NCBI RefSeq assembly: GCF_000165425.1
Contig: NW_001799277.1
Coordinates: 62,001-126,000, forward strand
DNA length: 64,000 nucleotides
DNA from: Paramecium tetraurelia
Taxonomy: Eukaryota; Ciliophora; Oligohymenophorea; Peniculida; Parameciidae
Direction of reading: 5' to 3'
Part shown: piece by piece, positions 38,912-49,977 of the stretch
Numbering within the stretch: the stretch's first letter is position 1
Layout of the letters: each line of letters starts with the position of its first letter
Notes under the pieces: model-generated
The model's database searches: none
Told to the model about the DNA's origin: nothing
The model's input: only the letters and a program-made list of their open reading frames with translations
Program-made: the position numbers and the translations under genes

Positions 38912-39981
38912 ATGAATAGAATTGGATTTGGATTGTTATGTATAATGTTGGTGACAGCCAGCAGCAATGTGATGTTACAGACAGCAGATCATAGTGCATT
39001 CAGTGAAGTGTTTAAAACTTATGTAATGATTGTTGGTTTACAAGGAAACAGTCAAAATAAAGTGAATTCGGAGGTAGATTATTTGGAGAGTTATTGGTGA
39101 TGGTTCAGAAGGGTGAAACATTGTAGAGTCTAAATGATCACGTTGAAGAGTTGAGAAAGCATTTGTCAGATGATGAATCAGAAGATGAGAAATATTTCAA
39201 TGAAAAATAACAGGAAATGGAGGCTTCATTTTCTGGCTTGGCAACTGAAGTTGAAGAGTTAAGAGTATCAGTAGAACAAGCAGCAAGTAAAATTCAAGTG
39301 TTGAATAAATAATAAACTATCATTGATGGGTTATTTGCAAATGATCAACAAGCATATTAAAAGAGAGTCGGTGATCAAAATGCTATTTTGGATGTCATAG
39401 GATAATTGTTAGTACGTGTTAGTGAATTACAATAAGGAGGAGGACACAGTTTGATTGAGAAGGACAACTTATTGGATGAAATCAAGGCTTTAGGAAGAGG
39501 AAAGCATGTGGAAGTCTTGGCTTAAGTAATTAATCATTATCTATATGTAAATAGATTACAGCTCATTTACAAACTGAATAGGTTGAACACATTTAAGAAT
39601 TGTTGAATAGATTGAGAGATGCAGTCTTAAACAGTTTAGCTATTGATGAAGAGAAGGAATAAGAAAATATTAGATTATACAATAAGTTGAGTGGAGAAAT
39701 CAGAAGGTAATGTTAATACATGATATTTTTAAGTTCATTGGCTTAAAGTACTAGATCATTTTAAGAATTGGAGGCTCACTTTGATTAAAAGGAATTTGAA
39801 TTGAATTCTAAGAAATTGGCAGTTCGTGAAGTAGGAGAGACATTGTAAGACAGAAACGATTAGAGGTGAATAATTATATCATTTGAGTAGATAGTTTATA
39901 TTGGATAGAGTCTAAGAGGCATAAAAATTATTGAATGATAATTTGGATAGAATTGCGAGATGGTCAGTTGAAAGCGAATGA
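38912..39981 (+). CDS. Trichocyst matrix protein family
   Basis: ATG 38912; introns 39023-39051 (29 nt), 39526-39554 (29 nt), 39707-39733 (27 nt, AAG end), 39866-39890 (25 nt, GTG start); TGA 39979; 319 aa. Signal peptide MNRIGFGLLCIMLVTASS, then long helical heptad stretches (LQSLNDHVEELRKHLSDDES, LATEVEELRVSVEQAASKI, LQTEQVEHIQELLNRL) with a Gly-rich loop. This matches the layout of Paramecium TMP precursors: secreted, acidic, alpha-helical, cleaved and crystallised in trichocysts for regulated exocytosis. Family call is from architecture and wording. Splicing of all four introns is required to stay open. Confidence 0.75.
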
Positions 39982-40022
39982 AAATGAATTTGGAAATTTA
40001 ATAATTTTTAATTTAATAAATA

Positions 40023-40602
40023 ATGAACGCAGTGTTATCAAAGCTTGATCCATTAATTACAAAATTTGGACTTGATAATACAGATCAGATTGAAATACTC
40101 AAAGGACCATGCAGTAAAATCGGAGTTAGACCTGCTTATGTGGTCTTTGTTTTTGGTTCTGTTGCACTTTTCAGCATATTGTTTGGAATTGCAGCACGTT
40201 TTCTCTCCACATTCATTTCCATCCTTTACCCAGCCTACAGAAGCATTCAAGCTATTGAAACAACAGGTATGTTATTCCCCCTTATTGTAGGTGAATCTGA
40301 CGACAAATAATGGTTGACCTATTGGATTCTATTTTCGATCATCACTTTGACAGATGCCACCATTGGATTTGCATTAGAATTCATTCCCTTCTACCACATC
40401 TTGAAATTGGCACTCTTTGTTGCTTTATTCCATCCACAAGTTAAAGGAGCTGAGAAATTGTATGACAAGGTAATGGTTTATTGAGATTATGTTTTAGTTT
40501 GTACATCCCCTTTATTTGCAATATCATGAGAAAATCGACAAGGGTTTCCAAAAGGTTTAAGACAAAGTTAAGTAACAAGTCAATGACAGATTTTAAAATT
40601 GA
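40023..40602 (+). CDS. TB2/DP1/HVA22 (REEP5/Yop1) ER-shaping protein
   Basis: ATG 40023, intron 40470-40497 (28 nt), TGA 40600, 183 aa. The family core is clear: a reticulon-like hairpin region (VVFVFGSVALFSILFGIAAR), LYPAYRSIQAIE, the WLTYWILFSIITLTDATIGF segment, FIPFYHILKLALFVALFHPQ, KGAEKLYDK and HPLYLQYHEKID. REEP5/Yop1 proteins insert hairpins that bend ER tubules. Length is typical. The intron lies between KLYDK and FVHP. Confidence 0.93.
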
Positions 40603-40762
40603 TATATTATGGCCACGTATAAATATAAATTTGTAATCATTTGAATGTTCCAGTGGCTCTCATTCTGCATTCGCCAAGTGATTGAGTAAGATATTTGATT
40701 TCTTTTCGTTGTTGATTGTATTTAAATACAATGGTCTAACGTAAAAATGATTCCTCAACTTA

Positions 40763-41599
40763 ATGAAAGTCAAAGTGAATCATGTGGACACTTCTAAATT
40801 CTGTTGTCTGATTGATTTCCAAACGAGCAGAGCCATCCAGCATTACTTGGAAGATGGCTCCATACCTAAATTAATAGATATTGATCATAAATACCCATTG
40901 TAGTTTTATTCAACTTTATTTAAAGTAGCAATTGTTATCTAAGCATAATCCTTAAATGGCATTTGCAAATTTTACAATGCTTTGATCTAAGTGAAACCAT
41001 TAACTGTGGCTTCATGATGAAATAAAAAGAACAGATCCTTTTCTGAACTAATTTCGATTTTGATTGATTAGGGATTACTATCAATTCCCCTTAATAAAAC
41101 ATTATCCTTACTAGTTGTAAGACTCGGAGACGAATAGGTTCTGGTTAACTAAGTTCCTGGACTTCGGAGAATCGATCTTAGAATCGAATATTAATGTTTA
41201 AAATGCGATCGTAAAGGATTTTGTGTCCATCCTTTAAGGCTGGATCCAAGTAATCGATTTCAGCAAAGTCTATTGGATTCATTTGCATAGAATTCAACCA
41301 TGAGGTGCCTGATTTCATATTGTATTTTGAAATTATTTAAAACAGTTAATAAATATGAATTAATTAGTTTAAGTCATTCTATTTTTGAATTGTACAAAAG
41401 TGTTCCGAGAAGAGGATTCACCCGTTTTCAACAAAATAGTGGTAAGTTGTCTGATCAAGTGTAGTACAACATCCGGAACAACCAGTACTCTCAGATGTCA
41501 GAATTGCAGAGCGACTTAGCAGAGTATCTAAGTTCTTGCGAGAATGCTGAGATCAAGGAGAGAGTGAACTACGAATTAAGGAGATTGGGATTAATTTGA
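40763..41599 (+). CDS. Unknown cytosolic protein (270 aa)
   Basis: ATG 40763 follows an in-frame TGA; intron 41006-41029 (24 nt, GTG...AAG, containing two in-frame TGA); TGA 41597. Sequence is globular in appearance (FCCLIDFQTSRAIQHYLEDG, LNKTLSLLVVRLGDEQVLV) with a possible zinc knuckle (EYQCLKCDRKGFC) near residue 145 and a charged helical C-terminus. Gln uses TAA/TAG. No family recognised. It starts 161 bp after the REEP gene and is followed 44 bp later by a coiled-coil gene on the same strand. Confidence 0.65.
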
Positions 41600-41643
41600 G
41601 AGAGAATATTTAATATATATATATATTTAATATACAAATAATT

Positions 41644-42252
41644 ATGTAAGACTCTGATAGCGAATCCTAACTGCTTTATCAATCGATTGCTGAACAGTAA
41701 TATGATGTGGAAGATAAGCAAGTCATGGTGAGTAGTCTTACAGATATGGCTGAAGCATAAGATGAATCTATTCAAATTAATTTTGATAGAGAAATGATCT
41801 CAAAATTGGAAGAGGAAATTGTGTTATTGCAGAGAAAGAATATATATCTCACTGATTAATTGAAGGATAGGGACAACTAAATCTCCCTACTCAAAGAGAA
41901 ATTGCAAAAGCAAACTGCTATTAATGACACTCATCAAATTGCTGAAGTATAACTAAAATAATAAATTGAAGAATTAAAGATAAAAATTACAGAACTTCAT
42001 TATCAAAAGGCCATGAGTCAAACAAAAGTTCAAACTATCCCTAAAATTAATTTAGATTTTAGTTGGGTTAATCATATTGAAAGAGATCATTCTCATGATG
42101 GGTTGTTAGAACGATATGATCAGATGAAAGTTGCTAAGCGACTTGCACCTATCCAAATTAAACAGCCTAATTAAATACAGCATAGTCCCTATTTCGAACA
42201 GTTATCTGAAAGGAAACCTATCACATAAAGAAAACGTCCTAATAATTAATGA
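41644..42252 (+). CDS. Coiled-coil protein (202 aa)
   Basis: Single exon, ATG 41644 to TGA 42250. Acidic start (MQDSDSES), a strong heptad region at about residues 55-130 (ISKLEEEIVLLQRKNIYLTD, LKDRDNQISLLKEKLQKQ), then a basic tail (KPITQRKRPNNQ). No catalytic domain. Could be cytoskeletal or a basal body component; no specific match. Confidence 0.7.
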
Positions 42253-42712
42253 TTTTTATGTTATCTATATTTACTTTGTGTTATGATCCACATGTTTAAT
42301 AATAGTCATTACATTAATTCATTTACTACTAAATTGTCATCCCTTAACTAAATTTTAAATTGAATCAGTACAATGAGTATAAAACTAAATACACAACAAA
42401 TAATATTCCATTTGAATTACAGTAGGTTTTCAGAAAATGTTAGAATAAGGAATTCTACAGGTTCTCTTCTTTAGAAAAACTGATAAATATTGTATATTCT
42501 TTATAGTAGTACAAAAATGAATTAATTTCCAAGAAAAGTATTAATATCTCTACTTTTTTGATGATGACAATATAATTAATATGATCACTCTTACCAACCA
42601 TTTTAGGTATTCTTAAAATAGCCTAAATGTTAGGAGAGATACTCTTAATAAACTGTGTTTATTTTAATATTTTGTTTTGATTTAATATATTATAATTATT
42701 CACGTAGCCTAC
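42253..42712. other. AT-rich intergenic stretch between convergent genes
   Basis: 460 bp without a coding-like frame or recognisable repeat. Convergent gene ends on both sides, so no promoter is expected here. Confidence 0.5.
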
Positions 42713-43256
42713 TCAACCTGGTCTAGCCCAATTCTTAGCAGGTGGTAATTCTCTTAATGACAATTTATCATAAGGAGTGTTACGACTATAATATAGCTTA
42801 TATTTTTTACGGCTCATTAGAATCTTTCTTTACTACAGTGTTCCATGAGGAAATCTAATATCCTTACCAGCCATAAGCAATGAAAATGAAGAAAACCCAA
42901 GGCAAGATTCTAGTATTCATTACTGGAGTATGAATATTGAATATTCCATTTCTTTCGAATGAGGTTGTTCTTCTAAACCAAGCCATTGTTGCTGGAGTTC
43001 TTTCTTTACTTATCAATCAACAATCTTACATGTTCTAGCAGTCCTCAATACCAATCCTTCAATATTTTAAGGGATCTCAGGTTGTACTTCAAACTTCCCA
43101 ACATTAGCAGCCAAGAAATCACTTTTCTCTTTAAATATCAATCATATTCATACATTATTGTAATTGTCCGAATTCTGGGCCAACCTTATCATACTTATTA
43201 GTAAACAGAGGATCAAATTTACCAAAGGTCTTGGTCTCAGGTATGAAATTGCTCAT
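42713..43256 (-). CDS. Single-span membrane protein, possibly mitochondrial (155 aa)
   Basis: ATG 43256; introns 43129-43153 (25 nt, AAG end), 43004-43029 (26 nt, AAG end), 42786-42810 (25 nt, TAG end); TGA 42713; 155 aa. Soluble N-terminal half (KTFGKFDPLFTNKYDKVGP), basic segment TMAWFRRTTSFERNG, one membrane helix (RILPWVFFIFIAYGWQGY), and a short C-terminal tail ending LPPAKNWARPG. Size, single helix and lack of a signal peptide resemble accessory subunits of respiratory complexes, but that is inference. All three introns are required. Confidence 0.65.
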
Positions 43257-44639
43257 TATTTTTATTAATCAAAATTCTTTATATTTTAGATACTAATTGT
43301 TAATATTTGATAATTCATTATTAATTACTCTTTCTAACTACCTACTAAACTATATAAAGCATAATACATTGCTAATATAGTCTTATAAATTACTTGACCA
43401 TATCTTTTGTTTAATAAACAATTGAAAAACACACTTATATTCTGGTAATTTAAAATTTGAATATATGAAAGTGTTGTTAATCATTCTATTTGAAAATTTT
43501 TCAATGTAATAATAATTATATTTGTATTTATTTCATTTGTTAAATTGTTGATTATGATGAAGAACAAATTAAAGGTATGTTAAGTGTCTAATAAAAAGGT
43601 TCAATAAGAGAATATAATAGGGGGAGGGGGAAGAAAAAATGAAAAACGGATGCTTAATATAAATATGATTTCAATAGCTTCTAATAAATACAATATTGAG
43701 AATAGAGTTTAGACTTTAGTTTTCATTCAAGCATATTTATGAGTTGGATGATCAAGATTTCATGCAATTGGGCATAATGTCATACAATTATATATTAAGG
43801 AGAGTTCTTATTTTTATCCTTTGAAAAATATTTGTATATATCTTGTTTGGAATATAATAATACTTGTTTAACGAAATAAAATCTTATGCACATGGAGAAA
43901 GAAATGAAGAAATATAGAATTGAATCTTTCTAATTTTTATGATGAAAAATATCTCTTCTCTATTTTTAAGTCAAAAAGTATTAATCATACTATAATATGA
44001 ATATGATTTTTAATTTTTATAAGTAATATGTTTGTGGAGTTGTTAACGGCAAAAGAATAATATGGTAATTTTATTTTTTGTTATCAGTTAGAAAACAAAG
44101 CGATGAAGTCATGTAGATAGTCAATACTTTACTATCCTTCTTGTTAAATATCAAGGTACTAGTGATTGTGGAGTTGTTTAGCATTTTATAAAGTTTATTT
44201 TGCTATTATCATTTGGGTTTCAAATTTTGTAGAAGAGATAATTTTAAGAGGAAATTCATTTGATTTGCAAGGATGATTATAAGTTAATTTATAATCTCAA
44301 ATAATAGATTATATATAATATGGATTTAAATGTATAATTCTTTATATTCTGAATAACAAATTAATTAAATCTTATATAAGAATTTATTTTAATTTTATTT
44401 ATATTGCATCAGTTTGGATTTTGATCACAGAAAACAGTGTGGCTTGAGCCGTTCATTCTGGTGGGTTAGGAAATGAGACAGAATTGGGAGTTACAGAGTC
44501 TTTTATTGGGTGGAGGTAAAATGAAGAAGGAGGGAGACTCCTGGTAGAATGGGATTAAGTAGAAAACAATATTAAGGTGTGGATTTTATTAAAAATAATT
44601 TATGTTGATAATCATAATTACTTATATAAAAAATTTCAA
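43257..44639. other. Long AT-rich stretch with a GC-richer island
   Basis: 1.4 kb without a convincing gene. A G-run (GGGGGAGGGGG, near 43620) stands out. From about 44405 to 44575 composition shifts to a much higher G content. The plus strand there has a 56-codon frame from ATG 44473 (MRQNWELQSLLLGGGKMKKE) to the TGA at 44641, and minus-strand frames are also open, but nothing is recognisable. It might be a gene remnant or an RNA gene; I cannot tell. Confidence 0.4.
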
Positions 44640-45658
44640 ATGAACAGCTCTGAATCGAATGATTTCTAAAATGGGGAATACAGATTTTAAGAAGATGAGG
44701 ATTACATTGATTTTGAGGAATTAGGGTAGAATGATATGATGAGATATGAAAATGATTAGGGAAAGTATGAATTATTTTAAAGTGTTTGATAGTATAGAGT
44801 TGGTTAACGATAGGAATCAAATTGAAGAGGATATGAATTAGAGTGAGATGTTGAAGGCATCTTCAACTGTTTGCATGAGGGTAGATGAATCGGATGAGTC
44901 AGAAGAGGAATCTTAACTTCAAGGAACGTAAGTTATTATAGTATTATTATATACAGTCAGTCAAGAACCTGTAATTCTGGGACATTGTAGAAATCGATAA
45001 GGAAGAGGAATAGGAATAAAGAGGAACCTGTAAGATATGAATCATTAATAGTATGTTGTAGAAGAGGAAGATTAAGAAGTGGAGTGAGGAAGAGGATAAG
45101 AGTTTGGAAGATTTGTTTCAAATTTATAAGGGAGAATGGGAGATCATAGTGAAATTTTTGGAAGGAAGAACAGTTTCATAATGTAAATAGCACTGGCAAC
45201 GTTTGAGTGGTGGTTAGGAGAAGAAGAGGAAATGGACAGAGGAGGAAAACCAGATCATATTGTCATTTACAAAGGAGAATCCGTAGTTTAATAATTGGGC
45301 TTTGATTGCTTCAAGTATGAAATGTTGATTAAAGAGAGGAATGCAGGGTAGGAATGGGAAACAAATACGAGAGCATTACATGAATCAGTTGCGTCCTGGG
45401 ATTAAGAATAAGCAGGGTTGGACAGAGGAAGATGACAAGTTGTTGTTAAATTTGTATCAGAGATATGGGAGTAAATGGTGTTAGATAAACAAACATTTTG
45501 AGGGAAGAACAGTATGATATTTGTAGTAAATGAAGGAAATAATGTTGAAGAATAGATTCAATAAATTGTAGAAGGGAAACACCTATATTGATCACTTTCT
45601 CAATATCGATGATGAACCCCACTAATTCTAATAATCTCACACATTCTCCTTTAATTGA
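44640..45658 (+). CDS. Myb/SANT-domain protein, three repeats
   Basis: ATG 44640; introns 44765-44792 (28 nt), 44928-44956 (29 nt), 45051-45076 (26 nt; 20 nt also possible), 45315-45338 (24 nt, GAG end), 45512-45535 (24 nt, AAG end); TGA 45656; about 295 aa. Acidic N-terminus (ESDESEEES), then Myb repeats: R1 KWSEEEDKSLEDLFQ...GEWEIIVKFL..RTVSQCKQHWQRL; R2 KWTEEENQIIL...NNWALIASRMQGRNGKQIREHY; R3 WTEEDDKLLLNLYQ...GSKWCQINKHF, LKNRFNKL. Spacing of Trp and helix-three residues is canonical. Likely DNA-binding, c-Myb/CDC5-like repeat type. Intron ends were chosen because they rebuild the repeats exactly. Confidence 0.85.
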
Positions 45659-45683
45659 TTATATTTAATAATTATTTATACAA

Positions 45684-47362
45684 ATGGGATCAATTTGTTA
45701 ATCGCATTCCTGTGCAATTGAATACACAACTCAATTGAGCACAAGTGTTAACTTTCTCAAACCACTCATTGATCATCAATAGGATGACGAGGTAATAGAG
45801 GAATCCTTATCCCCTACTGATTTTGAAAAGGAGTTTACTACCACTAAGTCAATGGTGCCTAAATCTCCAGATGTCATGTAAAAATCCCCATCGAGTTCAC
45901 CTACTCCTAATGATTCAGTTGTTATATAAAAATTTCATGTAACTTCTGACGATTTCGTGAAGTTTCGATATGAGAACGTTGCTGATTCATATTAGATCGA
46001 GAGATCACTAGGTTCTGGCAGCTACGGAGAAGTGTTTATTGTCAGAAATAAGTAAACAAGTAAGTTGAAGATCATTAACTTTTAGATTAATTGAGAGCCA
46101 TGAAACAGATCAAAAGACAATAAAGTTCAATGAGCAAGAAGGCTTTAAGAGAAATGGAGATTCTCTCTAAGTTGGATCATCCATTTATAGTGAAAGCAAT
46201 AGAAGTATTCTAAGACGAATAAAGTTAGAACATGATTTTGGAGTATTTTTATTAGTTTACATAGGTTGCTTTAAGGAACTGATATCTAGGAAGATATTTA
46301 AAACAATCACAGTTTCACAGAAGAGAAGGCTGCCAATATAGGTTATCAATTGCTGTTGGCAATAAGTTACATCCACAATCAGGATGTGGTCCATAGAGAC
46401 ATCAAGCCAGAGAACATTCTATATCAATATAACAATGGGAACACGTACATTAAACTCATTGATTTTGGTATTTCTACTGAAATCAAGAAGAATAGGAAAC
46501 TGAGTTCCCAATTAGGATCAGTAATAAAATCAAAACTTAAGTTAGATGTACTTTATGGCCCCTGAGATTTTCAGCAAAGACTATGGCAAATAGATTGATA
46601 TTTGGGCTTGTGGTGTTACTTTGTTCTATATGGTTCATAAAAGATATCCTTTTATGGGGAGGACCAATTAAGAGATGAAAAATGCTATTAAGAGTGGAAA
46701 ATTCTCGTTTGATAAATATATTAGTCTGGAATTATAATGTCTTTTGTGTAAGATGTTGTAGATTAATCCCAATAAAAGGATCACTGCTTTATAAGCATTA
46801 CAAGAGGATTGGTTTGTTAAACATAAATTTGCTGGTCAAATCAATCAACAATTGATATTTAAATTAATAAATTATCATTCCACAACTTTATTTGAAGAAT
46901 TGATATTCTCTCTCATTACTTATTTTTTTCACAATAGCGATGATCATGGCTCAGCCATATAAACTTTTTTGTATCTGGATGCGGATTAGGATGGGTAGAT
47001 TTCGAAATAGGAATTCAAGAAATCCCTATATTAATTGGATCTTCCCAATTCAAATTAGCAGATCGATGATCTATACGCAACTCTGAATAAGTAATCAGAT
47101 GATACACTCACTTACAAGGGTATGGTTATCAAATAAGATAGTAGAATTCTTGGCAGCCTCAGTAGCCAGAGATAAAATTTAAACAAAGAAATGCCAGAAG
47201 TTTTGTTTTCAATTGATTGATCATGATGAAGATGGCAAGATATCGGAATCAGATTTCTGTCATTTAATGGGTAAGAACCACTCCAATCTTTGGCATCTCC
47301 TAAATCCTTCGGATAGTTTATACATAACTGAAGAGGAATTTTATAGCATGTTCAAATCATGA
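45684..47362 (+). CDS. Calcium-dependent protein kinase (526 aa)
   Basis: ATG 45684, start MGSICQSHSC (myristoyl/palmitoyl signal). Introns 46060-46085 (26 nt), 46243-46264 (22 nt), 46521-46545 (25 nt), 47141-47165 (25 nt; 22 nt also fits); TGA 47360. A Ser/Pro-rich N-terminal region of about 110 aa precedes the kinase: GSGSYGEVF, AMKQIKRQ, LELLQGTDI, HRDIKPENIL, LIDFGIS, YFMAPEIF, DIWACGVTLFY. EF-hands: canonical DADQDGQISKQEF and DHDEDGKISESDF, with degenerate ones between and after. All key catalytic residues present. Second CDPK in the window, only distantly like the one at 37329. Confidence 0.9.
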
Positions 47363-47454
47363 ATAGTTACTATTATTTATATTATATATTCTCAAGACTC
47401 AAGTCTCATTATGTGGTATTCTACTTTTGGCATAAATAATTAAATTTTTTATTT

Positions 47455-47790
47455 ATGTTTAAACCTAATTTCTCAGGTTAATCCAAATCACTGCCTTAAG
47501 ATGACTTTGAAAAGTATATCAAGACAACCTTATAGGAAAATTACTACATGACTTGTTTGGATACATGTTTTGCTGATTACTCTACACCTATTTGTATGAA
47601 AAATATTTGTATTTCACTTGTAGCAGGACAAGAGAAGGTTTGTTTGGCTAAGTGTCTTGACAGAGCATATGATTCATTACGACTGGTGCAAAAGATCATT
47701 GATCCCTTCGACAATATGAAACAGAAGAAGTTTTACTATAAACTAGACGGACAGAATGTGTTAGGTTTGAAGAAGGATTAAATGTTGTGA
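47455..47790 (+). CDS. Small-Tim-like protein with twin CX3C (111 aa)
   Basis: ATG 47455 to TGA 47788, no intron. The middle holds CLDTC and CLAKC, a twin CX3C pair, plus CMKNIC between them; the rest is charged helix (DDFEKYIKTTLQENYYM, LDRAYDSLRLVQKII). Twin CX3C helical-hairpin proteins of about 100 aa are typical of mitochondrial intermembrane-space chaperones (Tim8/9/10/13). The spacing between pairs (about 25 residues) is longer than the usual 11-16 and two extra Cys are present, so this is a loose match; a CHCH-like protein is the alternative. Confidence 0.5.
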
Positions 47791-47803
47791 TTATTAATTA
47801 ATT

Positions 47804-48204
47804 ATGAAAATATTGTTGCTCTTTGTATGTTTTGTGTTTGCTCAAGCTGAGTGCTGTAAGAATGATCATATCACATTGTAGACTATTATCAACTGGGGGC
47901 TTAGCATTACTGTCAAGAATGCTGCTACTGGTATGACGGAGAATGGTTCTGCGAAACCTATTAATATTGCTACACTTTTATTGCCATCACAATATCGATC
48001 TGGATTGCCATCTGTCTAATATATACTAGCATCTATTTTTATGTTCGAAATAAGACGATGCGGAGAATAGCTATGATCCACAATAGATCAGCTCAAGCCC
48101 AGAGAGAAAATAGTGCTATTAACAGTTCAAAAAGAAATGAAATACCTAATGCGACTATCGAAGTGGGAGTGATGGATGTTCAAATATCGAATGATTAATT
48201 ATGA
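47804..48204 (+). CDS. Secreted Cys-rich type I membrane protein, copy 1 (124 aa)
   Basis: ATG 47804, intron 47856-47881 (26 nt), TGA 48202. Signal peptide MKILLLFVCFVFAQA, a short Tyr/Trp/Cys-rich ectodomain (HYCQECCYWYDGEWFC, ETYQYCY), one membrane helix (FIAITISIWIAICLIYTSI) and a basic/polar cytoplasmic tail of about 55 aa. The layout matches the next gene. Its stop TGA overlaps the next ATG (ATGA). No named family. Confidence 0.7.
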
Positions 48205-48718
48205 AACAATATTTTTTATATTTAATGTTGTTGCTATTTATATTCATTGTGCCTCTCTTGGGTTAAACATGTTTCAGCAACAAGGCAGCTGTGGATTGTG
48301 GTACTTTGAAGTGTTGCACTCAAGAAGGCTATTGTGCTGTATAAGAGACTGATTGTTATTACAGTGCTGAGAAATGTACAGATTAATAAGATTTCCATTA
48401 GACTCATGCGATTATGCTGAATGTGATTATTGTTGTATTTACAATGGAGATACTGTTGAGTGTGGAACCAAAGATCAATGCCTCGCTTGGATATTCATAT
48501 TGTTGGGTTCTTGGCTCCTATTAACATTAATTGTAACATTTGCAGCTATCAATCGCAAAAGAAACATTGCTACTCGTATGATTGTTATTGCTGAGAAGGC
48601 TAAACTGGTTGCATTAGATAACTCAAGAAAATCTATAGTCTCATAAATAATAGGAACAGAAGAATAATACGGCAAAGAATTTTAAGTTAATAAAGATAAT
48701 TATAATTTGTAATTGTGA
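48201..48718 (+). CDS. Secreted Cys-rich type I membrane protein, copy 2 (163 aa)
   Basis: ATG 48201 (or the in-frame ATG 48225, which also leaves a good signal peptide), intron 48376-48401 (26 nt), TGA 48716. Signal peptide MKQYFLYLMLLLFIFIVPLL, ectodomain with twelve or so Cys including CGTLKCC, CDYAECDYCC and CGTKDQC, one membrane helix (WIFILLGSWLLLTLIVTFAA), then a cytoplasmic tail with RKRNIATRMIVIAEKAK. Same architecture as copy 1, same strand, overlapping by 4 nt. Likely small surface receptors or adhesins; not recognised. Confidence 0.7.
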
Positions 48719-48733
48719 TTTTGGTTTTGTTTT

Positions 48734-49492
48734 TCATTCATAAAAATTAGAATTCTATTTTTGTTATTGTAAGATCTTCTCCTTGCATTTCTGCATCTTC
48801 TAAAATAACTCATCTTTCGAAGGATTCGCTTTACTCTCTTATACTTTCTCTTATAAGGCTTCAACTACAATTCTCTATGAGATTTTCTCATCCGTTTATA
48901 AGAGATCTAAGGTTTTCCTCAATGAATTCAAATCTGTGGATGCTCTTGATGATTTCATTTGTTCAGGAGATTTCGATTTTTAAATAGAGTTCTATTTTTA
49001 TACATTGTTCTAATTCTAAATAATGTTCGAATTTTAATTGGTGATCTAATTTTAAATAGTGCTCTAAATTTGTAAGGATTGTTTCAATTGTTCTTAAAGT
49101 GGTTTCTTTGGTTACACCTACAAAGCAATTGGCTAAAAGTTGATTTGAGGTTTAGCTTGTTCAACTTTTTTAGTTGTGACATTTAATTCTTTTAAAATTT
49201 CTATATTTTCTCGATTTTGTTATGATGGCAAGTCATCACTCTTTTCAATAACTGTGTAATTGAGATTCAGAGTCTAATCCATAAATTAGGTATAATTAAG
49301 TTGAGATTTGTTGCATCTATTTTGGGTTTCGATTTCTATAAATTGGCTGACATCCAATAATTGTTATTGCAATCTTGATTGTCGCTCGTCATTCAGTTGT
49401 TAATTGTCGATGGATTGCAATATCTTAACGAAAACCAATTTAAATATTTTAGATGTGGTTGTAACTAAGATGTAAGACATTTGATATCTCAT
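48734..49492 (-). CDS. Coiled-coil, N/Q-rich protein (about 252 aa)
   Basis: TGA at 48734; start taken at ATG 49492, though the frame stays open further upstream and an ATG at 49480 is equally good. Central Asn/Gln/Ile repeat-like tract (IQNQITNQNSNIIQNQ), then helical heptads (SLRKTLDLLQTDEKISQR, KDELFQKMQKCKEKIL). Most Gln codons are TAA/TAG. Opposite-strand frames between 49380 and 49678 are also open, so the 5' end is uncertain. Convergent with the Cys-rich pair (stops 15 bp apart). Confidence 0.55.
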
Positions 49493-49549
49493 TTCTGTTA
49501 GGACATTATCAATTTAAATATTCTGGAGATAGACTGCACAATAATTTAA

Positions 49550-49678
49550 ATGTTCGAATTTCAAAAATGCGAATGTCAACTAAGCAATCAGACAGACCCA
49601 ATAGAAAAAATTGAAGAATCCTAACAAATCAAATATTTATTAGATGAATAACAAGGTGAACCTGAAATAATGAATTGA
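49550..49678 (+). CDS. Possible small acidic ORF or 3' exon (42 aa)
   Basis: ATG 49550 to TGA 49676. The same frame is open from just after a TGA at about 49378 and reads like protein with paired Cys (FRCGCNQDVRHLISHFC, FEFQKCECQ), then an acidic end (LLDEQQGEPEIMN). No upstream ATG exists, so it may be an exon of a gene whose start I cannot find, or a chance frame antisense to the minus-strand gene 5' region. Low confidence. Confidence 0.25.
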
Positions 49679-49977
49679 GATTACCATTGGAAAATCAAGA
49701 CCTCTGCCTTTTGTTGATGGATGATTTGCACTATAGTCTTGGCTGTTAGAAACACAAATAGTACGATTTATACATTGTTCATAATTAATGTTTAGAAATT
49801 ATTGTTTTTTGGACATTTAATATATTTTTATATTTGCACATATTATGAACACAAAGTAGAACAAACCCATTTATGATACATATTAAGTATGGTATTATGA
49901 AGGAATAAAAATAATGCTGATTACTTGTTAATAGTTTACGATTAGAATTTTAATTATAACAGTTAATTTAAAAATCA

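Noticed and set aside
42986-43201. Plus-strand 71-codon frame
   Set aside because: Antisense to the spliced membrane-protein gene at 42713-43256.
47455-48718. Bacterial-type operon
   Set aside because: Short introns and ciliate code throughout; close spacing is general genome compaction.
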